A stretch of 64,000 bases of DNA from Rhizobium sp. TH2. Lineage in GTDB: Bacteria > Pseudomonadota > Alphaproteobacteria > Rhizobiales > Rhizobiaceae. Positions within the stretch are counted from its first letter, which is position 1. Each line of letters begins with the position of its first letter. A program made the position numbers and the translations under genes. The notes beneath the pieces were generated by a model. The model ran no database searches and was not told the DNA's origin. It saw only the letters and a program-made list of their open reading frames with translations. This document shows positions 22,828 through 31,604 of the stretch, piece by piece. The stretch lies in assembly GCF_024707525.1 (NCBI RefSeq), contig NZ_CP062231.1, positions 5,149,501 to 5,213,500 on the forward strand, written 5' to 3'.

Positions 22828-22908
22828 ACATCAGGCACCTGCAACATCCGAATCGCGCAAACGCAAGATTTTTTGCTGAAGGTACTGGTCAAGCCGGGAG
22901 TCCTTCTG

Positions 22909-22932
22909 TATAAGCCCGGCAAATTTCCCGGA
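22909..22932 (+). promoter_or_regulatory. Promoter/leader element of rpmF, shared with trcR
   Basis: A 24-base element starting TATAAGCCCGGC and ending AAATTTCCCGGA. It matches 22 of 24 positions with the element at 61338-61361 before trcR. TATAAG may be the -10 hexamer with a GC-rich discriminator after it, as in stringently controlled promoters. The identity is seen; the function is inferred. Confidence 0.55.
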
Positions 22933-22984
22933 AAGATCAGCTTTCTCGAGGCCACTCCGGCCGACAGAGAGGTTTGCCGGGCTT
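22912..22984 (+). other. 12-bp inverted repeat bracketing the rpmF leader
   Basis: AAGCCCGGCAAA (22912-22923) and its exact reverse complement TTTGCCGGGCTT (22973-22984) are separated by 49 bases and end 17 bases before the rpmF start. In RNA they would form a long closing stem just upstream of the ribosome binding site GGAG. Could be an autoregulatory leader. Confidence 0.6.
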
Positions 22985-23001
22985 CAGATTGGAGTTTCGA
23001 A

Positions 23002-23187
23002 ATGGCAGTACCGAAAAGAAAAACAAGCCCGTCGCGTCGCGGTATGCGCCGTTCCGCTGATGGCCTCAAGGCTCCGACATATGTCGAAGACAAGAATTCC
23101 GGCGAACTGCGCCGTCCGCACCATGTCGATCTGAAGACCGGCATGTATCGCGGCCGTCAGGTTCTGACGCCGAAGGAAAGCAGCTGA
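23002..23187 (+). CDS. rpmF: 50S ribosomal protein L32
   Basis: 61 residues, [20 protein letters not shown] to the end, the alphaproteobacterial form of L32 without the zinc-binding cysteines. GGAG lies 8 bases upstream of the ATG at 23002; the longer in-frame reading from 22873 is leader. It is followed by a G-U containing hairpin and T-run at 23221-23245. Confidence 0.98.
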   Translation: MAVPKRKTSPSRRGMRRSADGLKAPTYVEDKNSGELRRPHHVDLKTGMYRGRQVLTPKESS

Positions 23188-23220
23188 TCTTACGAGCCTC
23201 TGGCTCTTGAGTAAAATGAG

Positions 23221-23245
23221 GGCTGGCAGAAATGCCGGCCTTTTT
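23221..23245 (+). terminator. Intrinsic terminator of rpmF
   Basis: GGCTGGC, six-base loop, GCCGGCC, then TTTTT. The stem has one G-U pair. Confidence 0.85.
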
Positions 23246-23340
23246 GTTGTCCGAATGAATCATGATCAAATACCGTCTTTGTCGTTATAGGAATTTATAC
23301 TAAGACTTCCGTCAAATTGAACTCATGAGGAACCCGACCG

Positions 23341-23745
23341 ATGGCCGCCATACCGCTGATGCTGATCCCGTTCATCCTCTACAATCTGGCGATGGTCGGC
23401 GCCTTTGGCGGCGGCGGCACCGCCGCGCTGGAAACCATCGTGACCAGCGTCAACATGATGTCCGGCGCGACCTGGACCATGTCGCTCGGCGACCTCTTCA
23501 TCGTCATCGCCCTCATCATCCTGTTCCTGGAAATCTTCAAGGCCACGCGCCGCTCGTCGGTGGCGCTGCTCGATCACCTTTTCTCGATGGCGCTGTTCGT
23601 AGTCTTCCTGGTGGAATTCCTGCTGGTGCAGGGTGCGGCGACGCAGATCTTCTTCATCCTGATGCTGATCAGCCTGGTCGATGTGATCGCGGGATTCACC
23701 GTGTCGATCAAATCCGCCAGCCGGGACGTAGCGATCGGGCTTTGA
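23341..23745 (+). CDS. Small integral membrane protein of unknown function
   Basis: 134 residues with four predicted transmembrane helices: residues about 3-22, 45-64, 76-98 and 101-121. The Gly-rich loop AFGGGGTAALET and a TRRSS basic loop lie between helices. GAGGAA precedes the ATG. I recognise it only as a conserved-looking rhizobial membrane protein. It converges on phbB 76 bases away but is not in that operon. Confidence 0.82.
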   Translation: MAAIPLMLIPFILYNLAMVGAFGGGGTAALETIVTSVNMMSGATWTMSLGDLFIVIALIILFLEIFKATRRSSVALLDHLFSMALFVVFLVEFLLVQGAATQIFFILMLISLVDVIAGFTVSIKSASRDVAIGL

Positions 23746-23820
23746 GGGCGGACGGCAACGCCACCCGCGACCTCATCCCCGACCTTGTCCCAGGCGGCCC
23801 GGATAGAAGGCGCCCGGCCG

Positions 23821-24546
23821 TCAAATCATGTACTGGCCGCCATTGGCCGTCAGCGTCGAGCCGGTGATGAACCCCGCCTCGTCCGATGCCAGGAAGACCA
23901 CGCAGCGGGCGATCTCCTCGGGTTCGCCGAGTCGGCCGACCGGGATGTGCGGGATGATCCGCTCGTTGATCACCTTCTCGGGTACCTTCTTGACCATGTC
24001 GGTGGCGATATAGCCGGGGCAGATCGCGTTGACGGTGATACCCTTGGCGGCACCCTCTTGCGCAAGTGCCTTGGTGAAGCCGAGGTCGCCGGCCTTGGCG
24101 GCGGAATAGTTGACCTGGCCCATCTGGCCCTTCTGGCCATTGATCGAGGATATGCTGATGATGCGGCCGAAGGAACGGTCGCGCATGCCGCCCCACACCG
24201 GGTGCGTCATGTTGAAGAGGCCGGTGAGGTTGGTGTTGATCACCGCGTTCCAGTCGGCGGGCGTCATCTTGTGGAACATGCCGTCGCGGGTGATGCCGGC
24301 ATTGTTGACCAGGATTTCGATCGGGCCGAGATCGGCGACCACCTTGGCGGTGCCAGCCTCGCAGGCCTCGTAGCTCGAGACATCCCATTTATAGGCAGGA
24401 ATGCCGTGCTCCCTGGTGAAGGCCGCCGCAGCCTCCTCGTTGCCCGCATAGTTGACGGCTACGGTGTATCCGGCGGCCTTCAGCGCGACAGCAATCGCCG
24501 CTCCAATGCCGCGGGTTCCACCCGTCACAAGTGCCACTCTGCCCAT
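23821..24546 (-). CDS. phbB: Acetoacetyl-CoA reductase
   Basis: 241-residue SDR that reduces acetoacetyl-CoA to (R)-3-hydroxybutyryl-CoA with NADPH for polyhydroxybutyrate synthesis. Seen are TGGTRGIG (8-15), NNAG (81-84), Ser134, Tyr147 and Lys151, and the C-terminal LTANGGQYMI typical of PhbB. A strong GAGGAGG lies before the ATG. It follows phbA by 62 bases on the same strand. Confidence 0.96.
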   Translation of the reverse strand: MGRVALVTGGTRGIGAAIAVALKAAGYTVAVNYAGNEEAAAAFTREHGIPAYKWDVSSYEACEAGTAKVVADLGPIEILVNNAGITRDGMFHKMTPADWNAVINTNLTGLFNMTHPVWGGMRDRSFGRIISISSINGQKGQMGQVNYSAAKAGDLGFTKALAQEGAAKGITVNAICPGYIATDMVKKVPEKVINERIIPHIPVGRLGEPEEIARCVVFLASDEAGFITGSTLTANGGQYMI

Positions 24547-24608
24547 GGATCGTTCCTCCTCTTGTTATGTCAGGCGTATTCGTCCCCGCATTCCCCGTGC
24601 CGGGCAGT

Positions 24609-25790
24609 TCACATGGCTTCGACGCACATGGCGACGCCCATGCCGCCACCGATGCAAAGCGTGGCAAGGCCCTTCTTGGCGCCGCGGCGCTTCATTTCGA
24701 ACAGAAGCGTGTTGAGCACGCGGGCGCCGGATGCGCCGATCGGATGGCCGATCGCGATAGCGCCGCCATTGACGTTGACTATCTCGGGGTTCCAGCCGAG
24801 ATCCTTGTTGACGGCGCACGCCTGTGCGGCGAAGGCTTCGTTGGCTTCGACAAGGTCGAGGTCGTTGATCGACCAGCCGGCCTTGGCAAGCGCCTTGCGC
24901 GACGCGGGGATCGGGCCGGTGCCCATGATCTTCGGGTCGACGCCGGCGGTCGCCCAGGACACGATGCGGGCCAAAGGCGAAATGCCGCGCTTGGAGGCTT
25001 CCGCCTCCGTCATCAGCAGCGCGGCGGCGGCCCCGTCATTGAGGCCGGAGGCATTGGCGGCGGTCACGGTGCCTTCCTTGTCGAAGGCGGGGCGCAGCTT
25101 GGCCATCGCCTCGAGCGTCGCGCCATGGCGGATATATTCGTCGGCATCGACAATCACGTCGCCCTTGCGGCCCTTGACCGTGAAGGGAATGATCTCATCC
25201 TTGAAACGGCCGGCGACCTGTGCGGCTTCGGCCTTGTTCTGCGACGCCACGGCGAACGTATCCTGTTCCTCGCGGGTCAGTTGCCACTGGCGCGCAATGT
25301 TCTCGGCGGTATTGCCCATGTGGTAGCCGTGGAAAGCGTCGGTCAGGCCGTCCTTGATCATCGTGTCGATCATCTTGAAGTCGCCCATCTTCACGCCGCC
25401 GCGCAGATGCGCGCAATGCGGCGCCATCGACATGGATTCCATGCCGCCGGCGATGATGATGTCGGCGTCGCCATTGGCGATCTGCTGCATGCCGAGCGCC
25501 ACGGCGCGCAGGCCCGAGCCGCAAAGCTGGTTGATGCTCATGGCGGTGGCTTCGATGGGGATGCCCGCCTTGACCGCGGCCTGACGCGCCGGGTTCTGGC
25601 CCTCGCCGGCCTGCAGCACCTGGCCGAGAATGACTTCGTTGACTTCCGAGGCATCTACGCCCGCGCGGCTCAGCACGCCGTTGATCACCGCGATGCCGAG
25701 TTCATGCGCCGGTATATTGGCAAACGAACCGTTGAACGAGCCGACGGCGGTGCGCGCAGCGCTTGCGATGACGATCGAGGGGCTGGACAT
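24609..25790 (-). CDS. phbA: Acetyl-CoA acetyltransferase (beta-ketothiolase)
   Basis: 393 residues, biosynthetic thiolase condensing two acetyl-CoA to acetoacetyl-CoA. The nucleophile Cys90 ([11 protein letters not shown]), His349 ([11 protein letters not shown]) and Cys379 (CIGGGMG) match the Zoogloea enzyme with an offset of one. The ATG at 25790 follows AAGGAGG; the upstream in-frame start is not supported. phbAB form an operon facing away from phaR; the polymerase phbC is not in the window. Confidence 0.97.
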   Translation of the reverse strand: MSSPSIVIASAARTAVGSFNGSFANIPAHELGIAVINGVLSRAGVDASEVNEVILGQVLQAGEGQNPARQAAVKAGIPIEATAMSINQLCGSGLRAVALGMQQIANGDADIIIAGGMESMSMAPHCAHLRGGVKMGDFKMIDTMIKDGLTDAFHGYHMGNTAENIARQWQLTREEQDTFAVASQNKAEAAQVAGRFKDEIIPFTVKGRKGDVIVDADEYIRHGATLEAMAKLRPAFDKEGTVTAANASGLNDGAAAALLMTEAEASKRGISPLARIVSWATAGVDPKIMGTGPIPASRKALAKAGWSINDLDLVEANEAFAAQACAVNKDLGWNPEIVNVNGGAIAIGHPIGASGARVLNTLLFEMKRRGAKKGLATLCIGGGMGVAMCVEAM

Positions 25791-25950
25791 GGCATTTCCT
25801 CCTTGGATTTTCTGGGACAGTGGCAAAGGGCCGTAGGACTGTCAAATGGAAAGGGGTTGTGCCGCTGATATCGGGGCGCGGCACACCCGTATCAAGTTGC
25901 CGTCCGGCGGCAGCCTCAATCCCGCATATTTCAAGCGGTTGAGCGTCCAT

Positions 25951-26010
25951 GATGCGGTGCAAATTGCTGCGCAAAAAAAATCGCACAAAATCGCCGCATT
26001 GCACAAATCG
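25951..26010. promoter_or_regulatory. TGC/GCA-rich region between phbA and phaR, possible PhaR operator
   Basis: The 314-base gap 25791-26104 contains no gene. Within it, repeated TGC and GCA elements (GGTGCAAATTGCTGCGCAA, then CGCATTGCACAAAT) resemble the TGC-N-GCA dyads bound by PhaR-type repressors in other species. Its position between the divergent phbAB and phaR fits autoregulation plus control of phbAB. Inferred. Confidence 0.45.
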
Positions 26011-26104
26011 TTTGTATTTCCGTATGATTTTCGCTTAGACTGACCATGCGCTGGGAGTGGAGCGCACTGCAGTCAACGAACTGCGCGCTGTCAGGAGGAA
26101 ACAG

Positions 26105-26692
26105 ATGGCAAAACACGATGGGCAGACCGTCATCAAGAAATATGCGAACCGGCGCCTCTACAACACCGGGACCAGCACCTATGTGACCCTTGACGACCTT
26201 GCCCAGATGGTGAAGCGCGGCGAGGATTTCACCGTGCAGGATGCCAAGAGCGGTGACGACATCACCCATTCCGTGCTGACCCAGATCATTTTCGAGCAGG
26301 AGTCCAAGAACGGCAACACGCTGCTGCCGATCTCGTTCCTCCGCCAGCTGATCTCCTATTACGGCGACCAGATGCAGACCTTCGTGCCGTCCTATCTCGA
26401 GCAATCCATGCATGCCTTCGGCGAGCAGCAGAGCCAGATTCGCGAGCATATGGCGAAGACACTCGGCGACACGCCGCTTGCCAAGAACCTGTCCGTGCCG
26501 ATGCAGCTGATGGAAGAGCAGATCAAGCGCAACACCGAGATTTTCCGCCAGGCGATGGAAGTCTTCACGCCCTTCGGCGCGGCAAACGGGGCAGGCGCGA
26601 AGGCCGAGCCCAAGAAGCCTGCCGAGGCCAAGGATATCGACGAGCTCAAGGAGCAGCTTCGCGCGCTTCAGACCAAGATCGAGAACATGTAG
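26105..26692 (+). CDS. phaR: Polyhydroxyalkanoate synthesis repressor PhaR
   Basis: 195 residues. The N-terminal PHB/PHA accumulation regulator DNA-binding domain is obvious (KYANRRLYNTGTSTYVTLDDLAQ), followed by the PHB-accumulation domain repeated around DITHSVLTQIIFEQES and LPISFLRQLISYYGDQMQ, and a C-terminal coiled-coil-like stretch (DIDELKEQLRALQTKIENM). PhaR binds both DNA and PHB granules and links polymer level to phasin and central-carbon gene expression. A textbook AGGAGG precedes the ATG at 26105. Confidence 0.97.
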   Translation: MAKHDGQTVIKKYANRRLYNTGTSTYVTLDDLAQMVKRGEDFTVQDAKSGDDITHSVLTQIIFEQESKNGNTLLPISFLRQLISYYGDQMQTFVPSYLEQSMHAFGEQQSQIREHMAKTLGDTPLAKNLSVPMQLMEEQIKRNTEIFRQAMEVFTPFGAANGAGAKAEPKKPAEAKDIDELKEQLRALQTKIENM

Positions 26693-26738
26693 TCGTACGA
26701 CCGCTACAGCCTCGCCGTCATCCCAAAGCATGTCGCAG

Positions 26739-27013
26739 CTAGAGCGTTTCAGGGTTAAATGGAATCATTCTGTTGGCTCAAGCGGAGTCGCATGTTTGAC
26801 CGGCCGGCGCGCGTCGTAGCCAAAGCATACGGCCAAGCCGGCCGGTCAAAGAGGCGGCCCGCTTCAGCCAACCCGAAGGGCCGGTCATCTTTCCGCCAGT
26901 TCCTGCGGCGATGGTCTCGGCCGTACCTATGGGTACGACGCTCGCCCATCGCCTTGATCCTGACGAAAATCTGCTCCGGCAGAATGTTTCCATTTAACCC
27001 TGAAGCGCTCTAG
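26739..27013 (+). repeat. 275-bp palindromic intergenic repeat, copy 1
   Basis: Non-coding element bounded by CTAGAGCG and CGCTCTAG. The terminal arms of about 34 bases are inverted repeats with two mismatches (AGAGCGTTTCAGGGTTAAAT on the left). Inside lie a GGCCGGCG-rich hairpin and a conserved block around CGTACCTATGGGTACGACG. The second copy at 47462-47738 is in the opposite orientation. The open reading frame inside (26759-27013) is spurious because the other copy does not preserve it. It could be a MITE-like element; CTAG at both ends would fit a YTAR target as used by IS5-type transposases. Confidence 0.85.
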
Positions 27014-27108
27014 GACAAGCCCTTGGACGACGTCAGCGCAATATGGTTAACATATTGTTATCGCACCAGATATAGCGTTGAACAAACCGGGAAACCCATA
27101 CCATTTCC

Positions 27109-27129
27109 GATTCGCCGGCGATTCGTTCC
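27109..27129 (-). repeat. GATTCG direct-repeat motif, copy A
   Basis: Two GATTCG words 11 bases apart ending in GATTCGTTCC on the plus strand, GGAACGAATC on the minus strand. Related copies are at 27827 and 28084. Confidence 0.5.
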
Positions 27130-27207
27130 GGTTCTGGCCATACTGTTGAAAAAGGCGGCGCCTTGCGACGCCGCTATGAAGTTACCTGGGAGTTGAAACT
27201 GCCGGGC

Positions 27208-27465
27208 TTAACGGCAGCGCGCTTCGTGACGCCGGCCGCGCTTGTCCTCATAAATGCAATAGCCTGGACGCGTCGCCTTGCTGACGAAGGCCATGGTGAC
27301 GCCGCCAATGATGGCTCCGACCGCGGCGCTGCGAACATTGCCACCAATCAGGCCACCCACGACTGCGCCGGTTGCCGCGCCGACGGTGACGTTCTTTTCC
27401 GTGCGTGTGCACGAGGTCATTGCCAAGGGTACGATGAGGAGGGATGCGACAAGCAGATTCTTCAT
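27208..27465 (-). CDS. Small glycine-zipper membrane/lipoprotein
   Basis: 85 residues from the ATG at 27465 (AAAGGA upstream). The N-terminus MKNLLVASLLIVPLAMTSC looks like a lipoprotein signal, though the lipobox (MTSC) is not ideal. The middle is a glycine zipper (VGAATGAVVGGLIGGNVRSAAVGAIIGG), typical of small envelope stress proteins, and the tail GYCIYEDKRGRRHEARC carries two cysteines. It lies 23 bases after the DUF3309 gene and should share its EcfG-type promoter. Confidence 0.8.
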   Translation of the reverse strand: MKNLLVASLLIVPLAMTSCTRTEKNVTVGAATGAVVGGLIGGNVRSAAVGAIIGGVTMAFVSKATRPGYCIYEDKRGRRHEARCR

Positions 27466-27488
27466 GGAACTAATCCTTTCGAAGCGCA

Positions 27489-27644
27489 CTATAGCCGTCC
27501 CATCAGCACAAGGATGAGGACGATGATCAAAATTAGACCAAGACCGCCCGATGGTCCATAGCCCCAATTGCGGCTGTGACCCCAGCTCGGGATTGCTCCT
27601 ATCACGAGAAGAATGAGGACGATAATCAGAATGGTCCCGAGCAT
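27489..27644 (-). CDS. DUF3309 family small membrane protein
   Basis: 51 residues with two hydrophobic stretches (GTILIIVLILLVIGAIP and LGLILIIVLILVLMGRL) around the conserved SWGHSRNWGYGPSGG, the signature of DUF3309. Such proteins are common in alphaproteobacteria and are often in the general stress regulon; no biochemical role is known. The ATG at 27644 is chosen; longer frames extend through the promoter. Confidence 0.88.
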   Translation of the reverse strand: MLGTILIIVLILLVIGAIPSWGHSRNWGYGPSGGLGLILIIVLILVLMGRL

Positions 27645-27684
27645 GGCGTGGCTCCGTTCAATGTTTGAATTTGCACGAACCGAC

Positions 27685-27709
27685 AACGCGTAGAGGACAA
27701 GTTGGTTCC
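27685..27709 (-). promoter_or_regulatory. Predicted EcfG promoter of the DUF3309 operon
   Basis: Minus-strand GGAAC (27705-27709), 16 bases, CGTT (27685-27688), an exact EcfG consensus 40 bases before the DUF3309 start codon. Confidence 0.8.
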
Positions 27710-27826
27710 AATGATGCACGCGGAAAGGCCTGAGCGCCAGCGGGTTGAGACGCGGCAGCGATGGTTAGCCAATTGCTACACCACTAGATGTTGTATGGAA
27801 CGTATCAGGAAACCGCAGTGCAGCGT

Positions 27827-27847
27827 GATTCGTCGATGATTCGTTCC
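27827..27847 (-). repeat. GATTCG direct-repeat motif, copy B
   Basis: Same motif as copy A: two GATTCG/GATTCG words 11 bases apart, ending GATTCGTTCC. Confidence 0.5.
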
Positions 27848-28083
27848 ATTTTGGTTCAGGGAGTGCCGAAGCGCCTTCCGAATCCGCAGACCGGATTACA
27901 TTTATTGTATGGTTACAAAATATTAACCATAAATCGACGTGGCGTTTGACGCCATATTTTTCCCACATCGCGGGCGGATCGACAGTTGGGCGGGAAAAGT
28001 CAACGGATTCAGCCTATTGCACCGCAAAAGATCAAAAACACTATATATGGTATAGAACAAAAAAAGAACGACAGTGAGTCAGC

Positions 28084-28104
28084 GATTCGTCGCCGATTCG
28101 TTCC
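28084..28104 (-). repeat. GATTCG direct-repeat motif, copy C
   Basis: Same motif as copies A and B; differs from B at only two of 21 positions. Confidence 0.5.
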
Positions 28105-28291
28105 GAGAGTGTTCCAAAACTTGCCAGAGTGCTGATTTTTATCATTAATCAATTCTGAACGCGCGGCAAATGACACCGTCGTACGCGGGCCAGGCAGACT
28201 TTGTCTTGCAATTGCAATGAAGCGGATGCATGGATTGCCGCTTTCCAAGGTCCGGCGCCTGGCCGGACTCCCATGAAATGGACTGGACCCC

Positions 28292-31200
28292 TTGAAATCC
28301 GATCCCCAGAACTTGAGCGGCCGCGGCGTCACCGCGGTGCTTGGCCCGACCAATACCGGTAAGACCCACTACGCGATCGAGCGGATGGTGGCGCATTCCT
28401 CGGGTGTGATCGGCCTGCCTCTCAGGCTTCTGGCGCGTGAGGTCTATGGCCGCCTGGTGGACAAGGTCGGCGCCGCCAATGTCGCGCTGATCACCGGCGA
28501 GGAAAAGATCGCCCCGCCCAACGCCCGCTTCTCCGTCTGCACAGTCGAGGCCATGCCCGACGCGACCAAGGCGGCCTTCGTCGCCATCGATGAGGTCCAG
28601 CTCGCCGGCGATTTCGAACGCGGCCATGTCTTCACCGATCGCATATTGCACCTGAGGGGCCGCGAGGAGACGCTGCTGCTGGGTGCCGCCACGATGAAGC
28701 CGATCCTCACTCAGGTCCTGCCGGGCATCAACGTGGTCGAGCGGCCGCGACTGTCGCAGCTCTTCTATGCCGGATCGAAGAAGATCACCCGCCTGCCACA
28801 TCGCTCGGCCATCGTCGCCTTCTCGGCCGACGAGGTCTATGCGATCGCCGAACTGGTCAAGCGCCAGCGCGGCGGTGCCGCGGTCGTCATCGGCGCGCTG
28901 TCGCCACGCACACGCAACAAGCAGGTGGAACTCTACCAGGCGGGCGACGTCGAATACATCGTCGCGACCGACGCCATCGGCATGGGGCTAAACCTCGATG
29001 TCGATCATGTCGCTTTTGCCCAGGACCGAAAATACGATGGCTTCCAGTACCGCAACCTGAATGCCGGTGAACTCGGCCAGATCGCCGGCCGCGCCGGCCG
29101 GCATCTCCGGGATGGCACGTTCGGCGTCACGGGCCAGACGCGGCCTTTCGACGACGAGCTGGTCAAGCGCATCGAAAGCCATGAATTCGACAATGTGAAA
29201 GTCATGCAGTGGCGGTCCAAGGTGCTCGACTATTCGACCCTTGCCACGCTCAAGGCGAGCCTCGAAGCGGCGCCGCGCATTTTTGGTCTGACCAAGGCAT
29301 TGCCCTCGGACGATTTCCAGGCGTTGGAACATCTGTCGCGCTACCCTGATATTTTCGCGCTTGCCACGTCGCGCGAAAGGGTGGAAAAGCTCTGGGAGAT
29401 TTGCGCGCTTCCGGATTACCGACGTATCACCTCGCTCCAGCATTCGGATCTGGTGGCGGCGATATACAAGGACATTGTTCGCCGCGGCGCCGTCGATGAA
29501 AGCTTCATGTCCGAGCAGGTTCGCCGGGCCGACAGGACCGATGGTGAAATCGATACGTTGTCAGCGCGTATTGCGCAAATCAGGACTTGGACCTATGTGT
29601 CCAACCGGCCGGGCTGGCTTGCAGATCCGGCACACTGGCAGGAAAAAACGCGCGATATAGAGGACCGTTTGTCCGACGCGTTGCATGAGAGGTTGACCAA
29701 TCGCTTCGTTGATCGCAGGACATCTGTGCTCATGAAGCGCCTGAGAGAGAATACGATGCTTGAAGCGGAAATCAGTGTGAATGGCGATGTCTTTGTTGAA
29801 GGACATCATGTGGGGCAGCTATCCGGTTTCCGGTTCACGCTGGTCGGCAGTACCGACGGACAGGACCTGAAGGCGGTCGAGAACGCGGCGAGCAAGGCGC
29901 TCGCACTCGAGTTCGAGGCCCGCGCAGCGCGCCTGCATGCGGCCGGCAACAACGATCTCGCGCTGTCGAGCGACGGGCTGCTGCGCTGGCTCGGCGAGCC
30001 TGTGGGAAGGCTGACGCCATCCGACCACATCATGCGTCCGCGCGTGGTGCTGCTCGCCGACGAACTGCTTTCGGGCCACGCCCGCGAGCATGTGCAGGCC
30101 CGCATCGAGCGCTTCATCAACCACCATATCGCGACCGTGCTCAAGCCACTCGACGACCTGACGCGTGCGGAGGATCTCCAAGGCATCGCCAAGGGCCTGG
30201 CCTACCAGATCGCTGAAAATCTCGGCGTGCTGTTCCGCCGCGACATCACCGAAGAGGTGAAGGCGCTCGACCAGGAAGGCCGCGCCTCGATGCGCAAATA
30301 CGGCATCCGGTTCGGCGCCTACCATGTCTTCATGCCGGCCCTGCTGAAGCCGGCGCCCGCCGAACTGATCACGCTGCTCTGGGCGCTCAAGAACGATGCA
30401 CTCGACAAGCCCGGCTACGGCGACCTGATCCCGGCGCTCGCCGCCGGCCGGACCTCGATCGTCACCGACCATACCTATGAGCGCAACTTCTATCGCCTCG
30501 CTGGCTTCCGGTTCCTGGGCAAGCGCGCCGTGCGCATTGATATCCTCGAGCGCCTCGCCGATCTCATCCGCCCGCTTCTGCAATGGAAGCCGGGCGCTGC
30601 AAACCGTCCCGACGGCGCCTATGATGGCCGCCGTTTCATCGCGACGCCGGCGATGCTTTCGATCCTCGGCGCCACGGCCGACGATATGGAAGAAATCCTC
30701 AAGGGCCTCGGTTATCGCGCCGATAGCGTGACGGCCGACGAGGCCTCCGCGCATCTCGCTGCATCGGCACCAGCGCCGGCTGCTCCCGCTGCTGCAGAGA
30801 CAGCAGACGTGACCGTTGCGATCGAGTCTGCTTCCGAAGTCGCTGATTCTGCTGCTGAGGCTGCTGTCGAAGGCGCTGCAGCCGAGGAAACCAAGGTCGA
30901 GGAGACTGCGACCGACGAAGCAGAGGTTGAAGGTGCCGCTGCCGAACCGGCGGATGCACCAGCCGAAGCCGAGATCATCACGGGAGACGCGGATGTTGCC
31001 GCCGAGGCAGCTGTCGAAGGCGCTGCAGCCTCGGAAACATCTGCTGAGGAGCCAAAGGACGAAGTTGTCGCCGCAGAGACAGAGACCGGAACTGAACCTG
31101 CTGCGGAAGCATCAACGGATGCCGCTGCTGCAATCGAGACGCCCGAAGAAAAGCGTGTGCTTCTCTGGCGTCCGGGTGGCGGCAAGCCGGAACAGCAAAA

Positions 31201-31603
31201 TCGCGGCCATCGTCGCGAGGGTGGTCAGCGCCGCGAAGGTGGAGCACCCGCCGACGGCGCACGCCGCCCGGAACGCACCGGCGAAAACCGCCAGCCTAAC
31301 CGCAATCGCGGCAACGGCAATGAGGAGCGCAAGGACAACAACCGTCCGCGCGAGGCCCGCGCCGGACAGCCGGGCGGCCAACCCGAACAGCCGCGCCAGA
31401 ACCGCAACGACAACCGTCCGCGCAACAACAACGACCGCAATGACCGCAACGGCGACCGTCAGGATCGCGGACCGCGCCCCGAGCGTCACGGCAAGCCGCA
31501 GAACCAGAACTTCGAGGCGCGTCCGCCGCGCAAGGATAAGCCGGTCGATCCGGATTCGCCCTTCGCCAAGCTCGCGATCCTGAAGGAACAGATGAAGAAG
31601 TAG
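28292..31603 (+). CDS. SUV3-like DEAD/DEAH RNA helicase with long disordered tail
   Basis: 1103 residues. The helicase core is SUV3-like: motif I GPTNTGKTH (18-26), the DEVQ-type motif II AIDEVQLAGD, and motif VI QIAGRAGRH. Homologues work with the RNA degradosome in mitochondria; the bacterial protein is poorly studied. After about residue 820 the chain becomes an Ala/Glu-rich acidic region and then, from about 955, an Arg/Asn/Gly-rich basic region (RPERTGENRQPNRNRGNGN), likely disordered and RNA-binding. The start is TTG at 28292; no in-frame ATG lies before motif I. The S4-domain gene follows directly, suggesting joint work on structured RNA. Confidence 0.93.
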   Translation: MKSDPQNLSGRGVTAVLGPTNTGKTHYAIERMVAHSSGVIGLPLRLLAREVYGRLVDKVGAANVALITGEEKIAPPNARFSVCTVEAMPDATKAAFVAIDEVQLAGDFERGHVFTDRILHLRGREETLLLGAATMKPILTQVLPGINVVERPRLSQLFYAGSKKITRLPHRSAIVAFSADEVYAIAELVKRQRGGAAVVIGALSPRTRNKQVELYQAGDVEYIVATDAIGMGLNLDVDHVAFAQDRKYDGFQYRNLNAGELGQIAGRAGRHLRDGTFGVTGQTRPFDDELVKRIESHEFDNVKVMQWRSKVLDYSTLATLKASLEAAPRIFGLTKALPSDDFQALEHLSRYPDIFALATSRERVEKLWEICALPDYRRITSLQHSDLVAAIYKDIVRRGAVDESFMSEQVRRADRTDGEIDTLSARIAQIRTWTYVSNRPGWLADPAHWQEKTRDIEDRLSDALHERLTNRFVDRRTSVLMKRLRENTMLEAEISVNGDVFVEGHHVGQLSGFRFTLVGSTDGQDLKAVENAASKALALEFEARAARLHAAGNNDLALSSDGLLRWLGEPVGRLTPSDHIMRPRVVLLADELLSGHAREHVQARIERFINHHIATVLKPLDDLTRAEDLQGIAKGLAYQIAENLGVLFRRDITEEVKALDQEGRASMRKYGIRFGAYHVFMPALLKPAPAELITLLWALKNDALDKPGYGDLIPALAAGRTSIVTDHTYERNFYRLAGFRFLGKRAVRIDILERLADLIRPLLQWKPGAANRPDGAYDGRRFIATPAMLSILGATADDMEEILKGLGYRADSVTADEASAHLAASAPAPAAPAAAETADVTVAIESASEVADSAAEAAVEGAAAEETKVEETATDEAEVEGAAAEPADAPAEAEIITGDADVAAEAAVEGAAASETSAEEPKDEVVAAETETGTEPAAEASTDAAAAIETPEEKRVLLWRPGGGKPEQQNRGHRREGGQRREGGAPADGARRPERTGENRQPNRNRGNGNEERKDNNRPREARAGQPGGQPEQPRQNRNDNRPRNNNDRNDRNGDRQDRGPRPERHGKPQNQNFEARPPRKDKPVDPDSPFAKLAILKEQMKK

Positions 31604-31604
31604 G

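Larger units (their letters stand above)
27710..28291. other. Long AT-rich intergenic region before the helicase gene
   Basis: No supportable gene in about 580 bases. Contents: two GATTCG repeat motifs (27827, 28084), a 6-bp dyad ATGGTT-N10-AACCAT at 27909-27930 that includes the CtrA-like half-site TTAACCAT, and AT-rich DNA. The helicase promoter probably lies in its right part. Confidence 0.6.

Noticed and set aside
26759..27013. 84-codon open frame inside the palindromic repeat
   Set aside because: Copy 2 of the element does not keep the frame in a comparable way, and it starts in the repeat arm with no ribosome binding site.
27047..27061. CtrA-like TTAA-N7-TTAT
   Set aside because: Second half has only three of four bases of the consensus and no gene starts nearby in the right direction.
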